A stretch of DNA of 39,010 nt from Prevotella ihumii (GTDB lineage Bacteria; Bacteroidota; Bacteroidia; Bacteroidales; Bacteroidaceae), in the NCBI RefSeq assembly GCF_900155655.1, contig NZ_LT706987.1, positions 901,252 through 940,261 of the forward strand. The letters are read 5' to 3'. The position numbers and the translations under genes are program-made. The notes under the pieces were generated by a model. That model had not been told where the DNA came from. It made no database searches and saw only the letters and a list, made by a program, of their open reading frames with translations. The stretch's first letter is position 1. Every line of letters starts with the position of its first letter. Of the stretch, positions 8,943 through 17,865 are shown piece after piece.

Positions 8943-9032
8943 AGGAGGAATGAAGAGTTTTTAGAATTGTATAAATTCTCTTTCTGCACTATTGGAAACT
9001 AATCCATTGTGAACGAATTAAAAATTTAGATT

Positions 9033-10982
9033 ATGGGCTATCTTAAATTTGAAAAGGCTCTAATGACGAACTTGCAAGACACACTACCGAGAGAATTGTT
9101 GCGTACAAATCGTTCGGGTGCCTACTCTTGTTCGTCCATAGTAGATTGTAATACACGAAAGTATCACGGATTGCTTGTTGTTCCTGTGCCAGAACTTGAT
9201 AACGAAAACCACGTGTTGTTAAGTTCGGTAGACCCTACGGTTATTCAGCACGGAGCTTCATTCAACCTTGGTTTGCACAAATATCACGGCGAAAACTTTA
9301 GTCCTAATGGACATAAATATATAAGAGAGTTCAATTGTGATATTGTACCCACAACGTTGTATAGGGTAGGGGGCGCACTATTGAAAAAGGAAGTTGTGTT
9401 TCAGCATTACGAAAACAGCATCCTTATTCGTTACACTTTGGTTGATGCTCATTCGCCCACAACACTTCAATTTCGCCCATTCTTAGCCTTTCGTAGTGTA
9501 AGAGCCTTCACGCACGAAAACGCTGCTGTGAACAAACATTACGACGAGATAAGCAATGGCATTGCTACGTGTATGTATGAGGGTTACCCTACCTTGTATA
9601 TGCAGTTCTCAAAAAAGAATGAATTTCATTACGAACCCTATTGGTATCGTGGGTTTGAATATCAAAAAGAGGTGGAGCGTGGATATAACGTGAACGAAGA
9701 CTTGTATGTCCCAGGGTATTTTGAGATGCCAATAAAGAAAGGAGAAAGCATCGTTTTTTCTGCTTCCACATCTATGGTGAAAACTTCATCATTGAAACGA
9801 TTGTTTGACAAAGAAGTGGAGGAGCGAAATCCTCGTGATAACTTTTTCCATTGTTTGGTAAATGCTGCACACCAATTCCACAAGCGCACGTCTGAAAACG
9901 ATCGTTATATCCTTGCTGGATACCCTTGGTTTAAGTGTAGAGCGCGCGACCAATTTATAGCATTACCGGGATTGACGCTCAGCATAGAAGAGCAAAACAA
10001 CTTTGAACTCGTGATGAAAACTGCCGAAAAGGGTATTCGTGAGTTTATGGAGGGAAAGCCTTTGAGCGTAGATATTACAGAAATAGAACAGCCTGATGTG
10101 CTTTTATGGTGTATCTGGGCTATCCAACAATACGACAAAGAAGTGGGGAGAGCGGCTTGTTTGAAACGCTATGGCAAGTTCTTGAATGATATTATAGAAT
10201 ATATAGCACAAAGCAAACACCCTAATTTGGTGCTTCACAACAATGGATTGCTCTATGCTGAAGGCAAGGACAAGCCCATTACGTGGATGAATGGTGTGGT
10301 GAATAATCGCCCATCTACACCTCGTTCGGGCTATATTGTTGAGTTTAATGCTTTATGGTATAACGACTTGAAATTTGTGGCTTCAGTTCTTGCAGAACAA
10401 AAACAGACAGAACAGGCACAAGAATACGAGGAATTAGCAGAAAAATGTAAGTATTCGTTTATAGAAACCTTTATGAACGATTACGGCTATCTTTTTGATT
10501 ATGTGGATGGTAGTATGATTGATTGGAGTGTTCGTCCAAATATGATTTTGGCTGCTGCATTAGATTACTCTCCATTAGATAAAGCACAGAAAAAAGGAAT
10601 TGTAGATATTTGCACACGTGAGTTGCTTACACCTAAAGGATTGCGCACGCTATCGCCAAAGAGCGGTGGATATAACCCTATTTGTAATGGCACAGAAGAG
10701 CAGCGTGAAACAGCATACCATCAAGGCACAGCTTGGCCTTGGTTGGGTGGTTTCTACTTAGAAGCGTGTCTGAAACTATACAAGCGCACTCGACTTAGCT
10801 TTATAGAACGACAGATGGTGGGTTATGAAGATGAGGTGCTTTACCATTGTTTGGGAACAATATCTGAATATTTTGATGGCAATCCACCGTTCCGTGGTCG
10901 TGGTGGTATATCCTTTGCGATGAATGTTGCTGAGGTATTGCGTACCTTAGAGTTGCTTGAGCGTTACAGATATAAAGATTAG
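9033..10982 (+). CDS. Glycogen debranching enzyme (amylo-alpha-1,6-glucosidase, GH133 type)
   Basis: A 649-residue cytoplasmic protein of the bacterial/archaeal-type glycogen debranching family. The N-terminal GDE_N domain (about 20-250) contains NRSGAYSCSSIVDCNTRKYHGLLV; the C-terminal (alpha/alpha)6 barrel (about 280-640) contains GYPWFKCRARDQFIALPGL and YHQGTAWPWLGGFY. The first of these normally reads close to GYPWF-D/WGRD-ISLPGL, so the local variation around KCRARD is unusual but the RD pair is kept. The enzyme hydrolyses alpha-1,6 branch points of glycogen. It starts a three-gene operon with a GT4 glycosyltransferase (11 bases on) and a GH57-like protein, the same order known from Bacteroides. 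Confidence 0.9.
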   Translation: MGYLKFEKALMTNLQDTLPRELLRTNRSGAYSCSSIVDCNTRKYHGLLVVPVPELDNENHVLLSSVDPTVIQHGASFNLGLHKYHGENFSPNGHKYIREFNCDIVPTTLYRVGGALLKKEVVFQHYENSILIRYTLVDAHSPTTLQFRPFLAFRSVRAFTHENAAVNKHYDEISNGIATCMYEGYPTLYMQFSKKNEFHYEPYWYRGFEYQKEVERGYNVNEDLYVPGYFEMPIKKGESIVFSASTSMVKTSSLKRLFDKEVEERNPRDNFFHCLVNAAHQFHKRTSENDRYILAGYPWFKCRARDQFIALPGLTLSIEEQNNFELVMKTAEKGIREFMEGKPLSVDITEIEQPDVLLWCIWAIQQYDKEVGRAACLKRYGKFLNDIIEYIAQSKHPNLVLHNNGLLYAEGKDKPITWMNGVVNNRPSTPRSGYIVEFNALWYNDLKFVASVLAEQKQTEQAQEYEELAEKCKYSFIETFMNDYGYLFDYVDGSMIDWSVRPNMILAAALDYSPLDKAQKKGIVDICTRELLTPKGLRTLSPKSGGYNPICNGTEEQRETAYHQGTAWPWLGGFYLEACLKLYKRTRLSFIERQMVGYEDEVLYHCLGTISEYFDGNPPFRGRGGISFAMNVAEVLRTLELLERYRYKD

Positions 10983-10993
10983 GAGGTGGAGAT

Positions 10994-12259
10994 ATGAAAG
11001 TATTAATGTTCGGTTGGGAATATCCCCCACACGTTTTTGGCGGTCTGGCTACTGCTAATTTTGGTATCTCTGAAGGATTATATGCCCAAGGCGATATAGA
11101 GACAACGCTATGTTTGCCCCATCCTTTTGGTGATGAAGACAGAACGTATGCCAATATTGTGGCAATGAACTGTGTACCCGTGGCGTATCGTGATGTAGAT
11201 TACAACTATGTAGAGCAAAGGATTGGAAAGATAATGTCTCCCGACTTGTATTACAAACTTCGAGAGCACATCTATGCCGACTTCAATTATATGAATGTAA
11301 ACGACTTGGGTGCATTCGATTTTGCAGGCGGTTATCCTTCTAATTTGCACGAAGAAATAAACAATTACTCTATTATTGCAGGAGTTGTGGCTCGAGCAAT
11401 AGATTTTGATATTATCCACGCACACGATTGGCTAACCTTTCCTGCAGGTATTCACGCTAAACAAATCACGGGTAAGCCCTTGTGTATTCACGTTCACGCA
11501 ACCGACTTCGATAGGTCGAGAGGTAAGGTAAATCCAACTGTTTATGCTATCGAAAAAGACGGAATGGATAAAGCCGATTGTATTATGTGTGTATCGGAAC
11601 TCACCCGACAAACGGTTATTAACCAGTATCATCAGCCACCCTCAAAGGTATTTACGGTACATAATGCGGTTTATCCATTGAAGAAAGAAATAGCCGATAT
11701 GCCACGTCCGTGCCATAAAGATAAAGAGAAAGTGGTAACATTCCTCGGTCGATTGACAATGCAGAAAGGTCCTGAATACTTTGTTGAAGCAGCTAATATG
11801 GTACTACACCGCACACACAACATTCGCTTCTGTATGGCTGGGTCGGGTGATATGATGGAACAAATGATTAGTTTGGTGGCAGAACGAGGCATTGCAGACC
11901 GCTTTCATTTCCCCGGATTTATGCGTGGTAATGAGGTGTACGAATGTCTAAAATCTTCTGATGTGTATGTGATGCCGTCCGTAAGCGAACCATTTGGCAT
12001 CTCTCCTTTGGAAGCTATGCAGTGTGGAACGCCTACTATAATCTCCAAACAAAGTGGATGTGCAGAGATATTAGATAATTGTATCAAGGTGGATTATTGG
12101 GACATACACGCTATGGCAGATGCAATTTATTCTATCTGTAACAACGACAGCTTGTTCGATTATCTATCCATAGAAGGAAAACGAGAGGTAGACCAAATAA
12201 CGTGGGAAAAGGTGGGAAAATGGATTAGAGAGCTTTATCTGCGCACTTTAGGATGGTAA
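10994..12259 (+). CDS. Glycosyltransferase family 4, glycogen/starch synthase-like
   Basis: A 421-residue GT-B fold enzyme. The start MKVLMFGWEYPPHVFGGLA is the sugar-nucleotide glycosyltransferase N-lobe, with HAHDW (about residue 142) and the C-lobe containing VVTFLGRLTMQKGPEYFVEA and the E-x7-E motif SEPFGISPLEAMQCGTP. The genetic setting between a debranching enzyme and a GH57-like protein points to alpha-glucan/glycogen synthesis, probably from UDP- or ADP-glucose; the donor is not readable. A strong Shine-Dalgarno stretch AGGAGG lies at 10981-10986, overlapping the upstream stop, which is unusual in a phylum that rarely uses this signal and may ensure coupled translation. Confidence 0.88.
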   Translation: MKVLMFGWEYPPHVFGGLATANFGISEGLYAQGDIETTLCLPHPFGDEDRTYANIVAMNCVPVAYRDVDYNYVEQRIGKIMSPDLYYKLREHIYADFNYMNVNDLGAFDFAGGYPSNLHEEINNYSIIAGVVARAIDFDIIHAHDWLTFPAGIHAKQITGKPLCIHVHATDFDRSRGKVNPTVYAIEKDGMDKADCIMCVSELTRQTVINQYHQPPSKVFTVHNAVYPLKKEIADMPRPCHKDKEKVVTFLGRLTMQKGPEYFVEAANMVLHRTHNIRFCMAGSGDMMEQMISLVAERGIADRFHFPGFMRGNEVYECLKSSDVYVMPSVSEPFGISPLEAMQCGTPTIISKQSGCAEILDNCIKVDYWDIHAMADAIYSICNNDSLFDYLSIEGKREVDQITWEKVGKWIRELYLRTLGW

Positions 12260-12295
12260 ACTAAGGGAGTACTAACATTTATTAAACAGAAGACA

Positions 12296-13732
12296 ATGAA
12301 GACAATTTGCTTATATTTTGAGATACATCAGATAGTTCATCTACGCCGTTATCGTTTCTTTGACATCGGTACAGACCATTATTATTATGATGACTACGAA
12401 AACGAACGCACCATCTCTGATATTGCTCAGCGTAGTTATATGCCTGCATTAGAAACCTTATTGCAAATGATTCGTGATAACGGAAAGTTCTTTAAGGTGG
12501 CCTTTTCGCTATCAGGAGTGGGCATTGAAAGCTTAGAACAATATGCTCCCGAAGTTATAGAAAAGCTTCAAGAGCTTGCAGAGACAGGTTGTGTAGAGTT
12601 TCTTGCCGAGCCTTATTCGCACGGCCTATCATCTTTGGGCAATGAGGAATATTTCAAACAAGACGTAAAGAAACAGAGTGAAAAGATAAAAGAATACTTT
12701 GGACAAACACCTAAGGTACTTAGAAACTCATCACTTATATATAATGATGATATAGGGCTGATGGCGCATCAAATGGGCTTTAAAGGTATGCTGACCGAAG
12801 GTGCAAAACACGTATTAGGTTGGAAGAGTTCGCATTATCTTTACCATTGTGCATTAGCTCCAAAACTTAAACTTTTGCTTCGTGACGTAGCATTGAGCGA
12901 TGACATATCGTTGCGTTTCAACAATTCTGAATGGAACGAATATCCTTTATTTGCCGACAGATATATGGACAAGATTGCAGCGTTACCCGATGAGGAACAA
13001 ATGATAGGCATCTTTATGAACTTATCAGCATTGGGCATTGAACAACCATTAAGCAGCAATATATTAGAATTTTTCAAGGCTTTACCTGTTTGTGCAAAAG
13101 AGCGAGGTATAGCTTTCTCTACTCCATCTGAAGTCTGTATGAAGATGAAGAGTGTGGCTTCATTAGACGTGCCATACGCTTTGAGCTGGATGGACGAAGA
13201 GCGCGACATCAGTACGTGGTTAGGCAACCCGATGCAACGTGAGGCTTTCGACAAGTTGTATAAGGTTGCTGACAGAGTCCGCATAGCCAATGACCCACGA
13301 ATAAATCAAGACTGGGATTATCTGCAAGCAAGCAACAACTTCCGTATGATGTCTACAAAGCGTACCAACGTAGGATTGGATCGTGGCATTTATGCCTCTC
13401 CTTTCGATGCTTTCACCAATTATATGAATATACTTGGCGACTTCATTAATCGTGTAAATGCCTTATATCCAGACGAAATAGATAATGAGGAGCTCAATGG
13501 ACTACTTACTACAATACGCAATCAGGGCGAAGAAATAGAAATGAAAGACAAAGAAATTAGCCGTCTGAAAGCAAAGGTAGAAAAGTTGGAGAAAGAAGGC
13601 GATAAACTACGAAGTAAGTCAGCTAAGACTTCTAAGACCAATAAAACTGCATCTGCTAAGAAGACTTCTACAACCAAGAAGTCTACTTCAGTAGCATCAT
13701 CAAAGAAAACTGCAAGTAAAAAAGTAGAATAA
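12296..13732 (+). CDS. GH57 alpha-amylase-like protein, apparently lacking both catalytic acids
   Basis: A 478-residue protein with the GH57 fold start FEIHQIVHLRRYRFFDIG (residues 8-25). The segment that normally carries the nucleophile Glu (RN-x-E-LIY in related proteins) reads RNSSLIY, giving Ser at 146, and the segment that normally carries the acid/base Asp (close to FMDYETFG) reads FMNLSALG, giving Asn at 242. The remaining landmarks (TEGAKHVLGWKS, LSDDISLRF) are intact, so this looks like a conserved-fold pseudoenzyme rather than a decayed gene. Residues 400-440 form a coiled coil and the last 40 residues are a Lys/Ser/Thr-rich, low-complexity basic tail. It is the last gene of the glycogen operon, so a glucan-binding or scaffold role is plausible (inference). 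Confidence 0.85.
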   Translation: MKTICLYFEIHQIVHLRRYRFFDIGTDHYYYDDYENERTISDIAQRSYMPALETLLQMIRDNGKFFKVAFSLSGVGIESLEQYAPEVIEKLQELAETGCVEFLAEPYSHGLSSLGNEEYFKQDVKKQSEKIKEYFGQTPKVLRNSSLIYNDDIGLMAHQMGFKGMLTEGAKHVLGWKSSHYLYHCALAPKLKLLLRDVALSDDISLRFNNSEWNEYPLFADRYMDKIAALPDEEQMIGIFMNLSALGIEQPLSSNILEFFKALPVCAKERGIAFSTPSEVCMKMKSVASLDVPYALSWMDEERDISTWLGNPMQREAFDKLYKVADRVRIANDPRINQDWDYLQASNNFRMMSTKRTNVGLDRGIYASPFDAFTNYMNILGDFINRVNALYPDEIDNEELNGLLTTIRNQGEEIEMKDKEISRLKAKVEKLEKEGDKLRSKSAKTSKTNKTASAKKTSTTKKSTSVASSKKTASKKVE

Positions 13733-13749
13733 TACCCTAATAGTAAATA

Positions 13750-13777
13750 AGCGTCTGCCATACGGTGGACGCTTTTT
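13750..13777 (+). terminator. Terminator of the glycogen operon
   Basis: AGCGTC (13750-13755) pairs with GACGCT (13768-13773), with partial pairing inside the loop, followed by five Ts. It lies 18 bases past the GH57 stop. Confidence 0.75.
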
Positions 13778-13783
13778 GTATTT

Positions 13784-14269
13784 ATGAAACATCTCATTTC
13801 CCTTTTATTTCTTTTGTTCCTAACAGTCTTATTTGGCTGTGAAAAAGACCTTGTAAACGAAACATCAAACTCAGAAAGTGATAATATAGAAACAGAGAGT
13901 GAGGAAGTAGAACTTTATAGCGACACTGCCATTAGCGTCCAACAGTTTAAAAATCAAGACTTTGGCGATAAGTATGTTTGGGTAGCAGGTTATATCGTAG
14001 GTTCGTGTTCTAAATCTATCGATAATGCTATATGGGAACCACCATTCGAATACGATACAGCAATACTCTTAGCCGATGAACCTGAAGAGACTGACCCTGA
14101 ACAAGTTATCGCTATCAAACTGCAAGATGAAACACTGAAAGACCAATTTAGCTTAATGCGTAATCCCGAAATCTATGGTGCAAAAGTATGTTTTTGCGGT
14201 AAACAGCAAAAATACTTAGGCATTATTGGTATGAAAAACAGCATCATAGGATATGGGTGGTTAAATTAA
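13784..14269 (+). CDS. Lipoprotein with a DUF6359-like (OB-type) domain
   Basis: A 161-residue lipoprotein: hydrophobic signal ending in the lipobox LFGC (Cys 19), an acidic Ser/Glu-rich linker (about 25-45), then a domain reading VWVAGYIVGSCSKSIDNAIWEPPFEYDTAI, a segment like ADEPEETDPEQVIAIKL, and a closing KYLGIIGMKNS. This layout resembles the DUF6359 domain found in Bacteroidota surface proteins, related to OB-fold nucleic-acid-binding domains; the function is unknown. It starts only 7 bases after the T-tract of the upstream terminator, and its stop codon (14267-14269) lies at the outer end of the foldback MITE, so insertion of the element may have set the C terminus. Confidence 0.75.
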   Translation: MKHLISLLFLLFLTVLFGCEKDLVNETSNSESDNIETESEEVELYSDTAISVQQFKNQDFGDKYVWVAGYIVGSCSKSIDNAIWEPPFEYDTAILLADEPEETDPEQVIAIKLQDETLKDQFSLMRNPEIYGAKVCFCGKQQKYLGIIGMKNSIIGYGWLN

Positions 14270-14467
14270 ACCCAAATCGGTCGTTAGCCCGCAAAGGCTT
14301 TTTAAAGCGTTTAGATGTTATGCTTTTCTTCGTCTTTGCACTTTATTTTGGCTCTTTCGTTTGTTTTTTCAGTTGTTTAGCTTGCTAAACGTCTTCAAAA
14401 ACAACCAAAAATAGCTCAACATAAGCTCGCAAATCTCGAAGAAGTCTAACGACCGATGTGGGTTAAA
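14267..14467. mobile_element. Foldback MITE, copy 1 (family A)
   Basis: A ~200 bp non-coding unit with terminal inverted repeats AACCCAAATCGGTCGTTAG (left) against the reverse of CTAACGACCGATGTGGGTT (right), one mismatch. The centre is the palindrome GTTTAGCTTGCTAAAC, and much of both halves can pair, so the whole unit folds into a long imperfect hairpin. A copy about 95% identical lies at 19728-19929. Both copies are flanked by TTAA-like sequence, so an exact target duplication cannot be fixed. No transposase is encoded. Confidence 0.85.
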
Positions 14468-14640
14468 ATTCGAAATACAATAGGGGATAAACATAACTTT
14501 GTCTCTATCTGTTTATCATTATAATAAACCTAAGATAGAACCAAATTATATTTCTCCCTTACTATCAACAACTTAAAAATATACTTAACAGTTTCTTAAG
14601 CTCGACAATATGCTAAAGAAACAAGAAGTGTAGGCACAGC

Positions 14641-15252
14641 TTATTTCAGTATCAACTTTTTTACAGTCAATCTTCTTTGCATCAGAACTCCCATTAATGT
14701 TTGTTCGTCAAGCCTGTTGTAAACCGTGTAAGCATACTCGGGTTTTCCGTCTGCATCACAACTTATCCTTTCCAAAATACCAACCTCGTCTTCTGTCATT
14801 CTAACAATATTAAGGCGAGCGTGACCTTTTATGTCTAAAATGCCAGTTTTGGGATCAAACCTATAGTCATAGTCATACTTAACATTTTGTCCCGTTGCGT
14901 TTGAGAAAAAGAATGAGTGGCATTGGCCGTCGGAAAAATAATAATTGATAGGGCTCATACCTACGATTGATTGATAGAAATCGGCAGTGGTAACATTACC
15001 ATTTTTGTCAATCATACACGATGATTGCCATTCCCAACCTGCACTTTTTGTAAGGCGTTCAAACTCTTCAGCCGATATATTCTGCTTATTTTTAGCATAA
15101 CATTCACCTTTTTTATTGAACGCAAAGGTTACAGGAGGAACAACTTTAGACGTATTTTGCTTCGTTTGTTCCTTAGTAGTGTTACACGCACTTACCCCCA
15201 TCAATGTTCCTCCAACCAAAAGGGAAGCCATCACTTTGTTTCGTTTCATCAT
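14641..15252 (-). CDS. Hypothetical lipoprotein
   Basis: A 203-residue protein with a signal peptide (MMKRNKVMASLLVGGTLMGV) ending in a lipobox SAC, predicting a lipid-anchored Cys at 23, followed by a Thr/Lys/Asn-rich spacer. The mature part has no family I recognise; it contains aromatic-rich beta-like stretches (NYYFSDGQCHSFFFSN, YDYDYRFDPKTGILDIKG). It stands alone, in the opposite direction to its neighbours, between a foldback MITE and an IS66 element. A palindrome (15257-15275) lies just upstream of the start and could be an operator. No clear TAnnTTTG box was found. Confidence 0.75.
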   Translation of the reverse strand: MMKRNKVMASLLVGGTLMGVSACNTTKEQTKQNTSKVVPPVTFAFNKKGECYAKNKQNISAEEFERLTKSAGWEWQSSCMIDKNGNVTTADFYQSIVGMSPINYYFSDGQCHSFFFSNATGQNVKYDYDYRFDPKTGILDIKGHARLNIVRMTEDEVGILERISCDADGKPEYAYTVYNRLDEQTLMGVLMQRRLTVKKLILK

Positions 15253-15256
15253 ATTG

Positions 15257-15275
15257 TTAGTTTATTGTAAACTAA
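15257..15275. promoter_or_regulatory. Palindrome upstream of the lipoprotein gene
   Basis: TTAGTTTA-TTG-TAAACTAA is an 8+3+8 perfect palindrome five bases upstream of the ATG at 15252. It could be an operator or a leader hairpin that covers the start. The rest of 15276-15498 shows nothing I can assign. Confidence 0.4.
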
Positions 15276-15498
15276 TAACTACAAATCTTTCCATTTATTG
15301 TTTATAACCATTTAAATTATTCTTTTTTAGCAAAGGGCAGCAAAACAATAACTCTTAAATTCTATTTATCATAACACTGATTATGTAATAAATATATCTT
15401 TTATACCATCATTCATATTGTTCTATAATACCATTGCAGCAATTCATAGGCACAATATATTTATGTTCTCTTTTTCATAGTTCATCTTTGATGATGCA

Positions 15499-15532
15499 AA
15501 ACATATATGTTTGACAAGGCTAAACATATATG
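15499..15532. repeat. AAACATATATGTTT palindromes, left of IS66
   Basis: AAACATATATGTTT (15499-15512) is followed 10 bases later by a second copy (15522-15532) that is interrupted by the IS66 insertion; its remainder is at 17889. Confidence 0.75.
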
Positions 15533-15564
15533 GTAAGCATCCAATATTAGCCGCCTTTCACACC

Positions 15565-15610
15565 AACAAATAACCCTTATATGTCTGGCAGCATATAAGG
15601 GTTATTTGTT
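15565..15610 (-). terminator. Terminator hairpin of the IS66 transposase gene
   Basis: A perfect 19 bp stem (15565-15583 with 15592-15610) with an 8-base loop overlaps the tnpC stop codon (15609-15611). It may also block transcription entering the element from outside. Confidence 0.75.
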
Positions 15611-17414
15611 ATTTGAAGTTTGAAGGTAGCATTTTCGTGAGTTCCTCCTCCGTCATATCTGGCAGGGACCTTGAAAGAACTTCCTTCATCCATTTGTATG
15701 GCTCTATGCCTGCTTCCCTGCAACACGCCATAAAGGTATAGAAGATGGCGTTGTTCTCTGCTCCCTCATTGTTACCACAGAACAGGTAGTTCTTTCTTCC
15801 AAGCGTGATGGGTCTGATGGCCTGTTCCATAAGGTTGTTGTCTATGTTGAAGCGTCCGTCCTGCACATATCTGCCAATGCGTATCCATACGGCGAAGGCA
15901 TAACGCAGTGCCTTCTCCATAGCTTCGCCTGGGGTGTACTGTTTGTGTACATCCAACATATAGGTCTCCAAATACTTAAGAATAGGGTAAGCTTTAGCCT
16001 TTCGTTCTGTCTCCACTTCCTCGGGTGGTGCTTTCTTGTGTTTGAGGTTTTCCTCCAACTCATAAAGCGTGGCTATCGTTTCGATGATATGGGCGGCGTT
16101 CTTATCGTCAGACGCCAGATGTTCGAACTTACGTCTCACGTGTGCCATACATCCTAACAGCACGATGCCCTGAACGTTCTCAAACCTGCTGTAGACCTCA
16201 TACCCATCAGACTGTATGGCACCCTGGTAGCCCTTGAAGAGTTCATCTGCCACAGCGCCCGACCGCAACCCGTCCTTCCAATGGAAGAACACACCCTGGG
16301 AGTGCATGGCGTCACGCACGCCCCACAGGTATCCCTTGCGCGTCTTTCCCTTGCGGTCGGCAACCTGTACGCTGGTCTCGTCAACTTGAAGATAAGGACT
16401 TTGCAGGATCTGTCTTACTTGAAGTTTGTAAAGCGGATAAAGCGCATCGGCGGCATCGTGAACCCAGCTATTGACGGTTGAGGTGGGGATGTTCACGCCC
16501 AGTTCCTTCCATCTTTCACATTGCCTATACTCGGGCTGGTGATAGGCGAACTTGGCGGTGATGATCTCGGCGAGCAGGGAAGCGTCGGCAAAACAATCCA
16601 CCGCTTGCTTTTTCAAGGGGGCTTCCAGGATGTCGACCTTCGCATCCGTTGGACGGGCTTCCTTCAGGCGGCAGATGACACGATCTTCTACCCTGACATA
16701 AAAGGATGAGGGACGCAGACACAGATGCTCACTTCTGTCATGTCCGATGATGACCATGCGCTCAGCGTCATAACCCTCTGGATATATCTCCGTCACCTGT
16801 CGCTCTATATTCTCGGGAACATAGGAGGCGTAGGCCCTACCCTTTCTGGAAGGACGGCTCACACGGCGTGATAACCTGCGTTGTCCGGCCTGCTGTTTTA
16901 TCTCCTTGATGATGGGAAGGGCTTCCACCTGAGCCAGGGAACCCTCTTTGGCCCACTGCTCGTCAAAAAGCGTACCCGCCCAGCCGCTTGCACTCTCAGG
17001 CAGGCGTTTCTCGCTGCGCCTGCCAAATACCATGCGCTCAAGTTCAAGAATACGACGGGACTTTCGTTCCAGCTCAGCATCCTTAATCTTAAGCTCAGCA
17101 TCCTTATCCTTGAGCTCAGCATCCTTATCCTTGAGCTCAGCATCCTTATCCTTGAGCTCAGCATCCTTATCCTTGAGCTCAGCATCCTTATCCTTGAGCT
17201 CAGCATCCTTATCCTTGAGCTCAGCATCCTTATCCTTGAGCTCAGCATCCTTATCCTTGAGTTGAGTATCCTTGTTCTTAAGCTCAGCATCCTTGTTCTT
17301 GAGTTGAGTATCCTTGTTCTTAAGCTCAGCATCCCTTTGCTCAAGAAGTTTAACAACAGCTTCCCGAGTGAGAGAATGGTAGTCAGATGTCATTGTGCAA
17401 TAAGGCATATCCAT
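15609..17414 (-). CDS. tnpC: IS66-family transposase TnpC with an expanded heptad-repeat coiled coil
   Basis: A ~601-residue DDE transposase of the IS66 family. The N-terminal part (about 25-125) is a run of 13 seven-residue units of the type KDKDAEL, a perfect heptad coiled coil; normally this leucine-zipper region is much shorter. It is followed by RRILELERMVFGRRSEKR, the zinc-ribbon/HTH region, then the catalytic core with LQVDETSVQVAD (first Asp), IQSDGYEVYSRF (second Asp) and FNIDNNLMEQAIRPITLGRKNYLF (Glu). The frame begins with GTG (17417) then ATG (17414); a further ATG at residue 8 (MTSDYHSLTREAVVKLL) may be the real start. It lies 64 bases downstream of tnpB. Confidence 0.93.
   Translation of the reverse strand: MDMPYCTMTSDYHSLTREAVVKLLEQRDAELKNKDTQLKNKDAELKNKDTQLKDKDAELKDKDAELKDKDAELKDKDAELKDKDAELKDKDAELKDKDAELKDKDAELKIKDAELERKSRRILELERMVFGRRSEKRLPESASGWAGTLFDEQWAKEGSLAQVEALPIIKEIKQQAGQRRLSRRVSRPSRKGRAYASYVPENIERQVTEIYPEGYDAERMVIIGHDRSEHLCLRPSSFYVRVEDRVICRLKEARPTDAKVDILEAPLKKQAVDCFADASLLAEIITAKFAYHQPEYRQCERWKELGVNIPTSTVNSWVHDAADALYPLYKLQVRQILQSPYLQVDETSVQVADRKGKTRKGYLWGVRDAMHSQGVFFHWKDGLRSGAVADELFKGYQGAIQSDGYEVYSRFENVQGIVLLGCMAHVRRKFEHLASDDKNAAHIIETIATLYELEENLKHKKAPPEEVETERKAKAYPILKYLETYMLDVHKQYTPGEAMEKALRYAFAVWIRIGRYVQDGRFNIDNNLMEQAIRPITLGRKNYLFCGNNEGAENNAIFYTFMACCREAGIEPYKWMKEVLSRSLPDMTEEELTKMLPSNFK
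17071..17343. repeat. 21 bp in-frame tandem repeat (13 units) inside tnpC
   Basis: Eight exact copies of a 21 bp unit starting AGCTCAGCATCCTTATCC fill 17092-17259, flanked by one variant unit on the left (17071-17091) and four on the right (17260-17343). The exact copies suggest recent expansion by slippage. Confidence 0.95.
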
Positions 17415-17477
17415 CACATTATCAGTTCTTTATACGATGTAAAATTACAAAAAATATCTGACACTGGCAAGAAAATA

Positions 17478-17822
17478 CTAAGATTTATTGTATCTTTTTC
17501 TTCGGTAGCAATTAGGATTTATACCTTCAATATAGAGTACCAATTCGTCCCAGCGAAGTTCATAAAATCCAGCTCTCGCCCGTATGATTTTAGGACTTAG
17601 GCAACCCTGTGCCATCTGTTTATGATACACGACAAAACCACAGCGTTCCCAGTGCAGCAATTTAATTCGGTTACGGGCTCGATTGTAGAAAACGTAGACA
17701 ACACCATCAGAAGGATTGAAGTCATTGCTGCGTACCAATTGGGACAGGCGAAGAATACCCTGACGCATGTCCACAGGAGTGCAACAAACCCGAAAAACAT
17801 TTGTTTCATTGAGTACAAACAT
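17478..17822 (-). CDS. tnpB: IS66 accessory protein TnpB
   Basis: A 114-residue protein of the IS66 ORF2 family. Family landmarks are VDMRQGILRLSQLV, FNPSDGVVYVFYNRARNRIKLLHWERCGFVVYHKQM and the closing basic stretch. TnpB is required for transposition of IS66 elements but its biochemical role is unclear. The longer frame begins at a TTG (17864) that lies upstream of the promoter -7 box, so the ATG at 17822 is used. The predicted transcription start is only a few bases before this ATG, so the message may be almost leaderless. Confidence 0.88.
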   Translation of the reverse strand: MFVLNETNVFRVCCTPVDMRQGILRLSQLVRSNDFNPSDGVVYVFYNRARNRIKLLHWERCGFVVYHKQMAQGCLSPKIIRARAGFYELRWDELVLYIEGINPNCYRRKRYNKS

Positions 17823-17834
17823 AAGTTTTTCGGG

Positions 17835-17865
17835 CAAAGGTAGTAAAGCAAGAATGTTACACAAA
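17835..17865 (-). promoter_or_regulatory. Promoter of the IS66 genes
   Basis: On the minus strand TTTG (17865-17862), 19 bases, TACCTTTG (17842-17835). The -33 box is carried by the inner end of the terminal inverted repeat, so the transposase could bind over its own promoter. Confidence 0.7.

Noticed and set aside
17071..17343. Tandem repeat as a possible CRISPR array
   Set aside because: Units are contiguous 21 bp with no spacers and are in frame inside a transposase.
16881..17600. 239-codon plus-strand frame opposite the IS66 genes
   Set aside because: It is the complement of the 21 bp repeat in tnpC; the repeated ILELSIL text is a product of the repeat and has no start signal or family.
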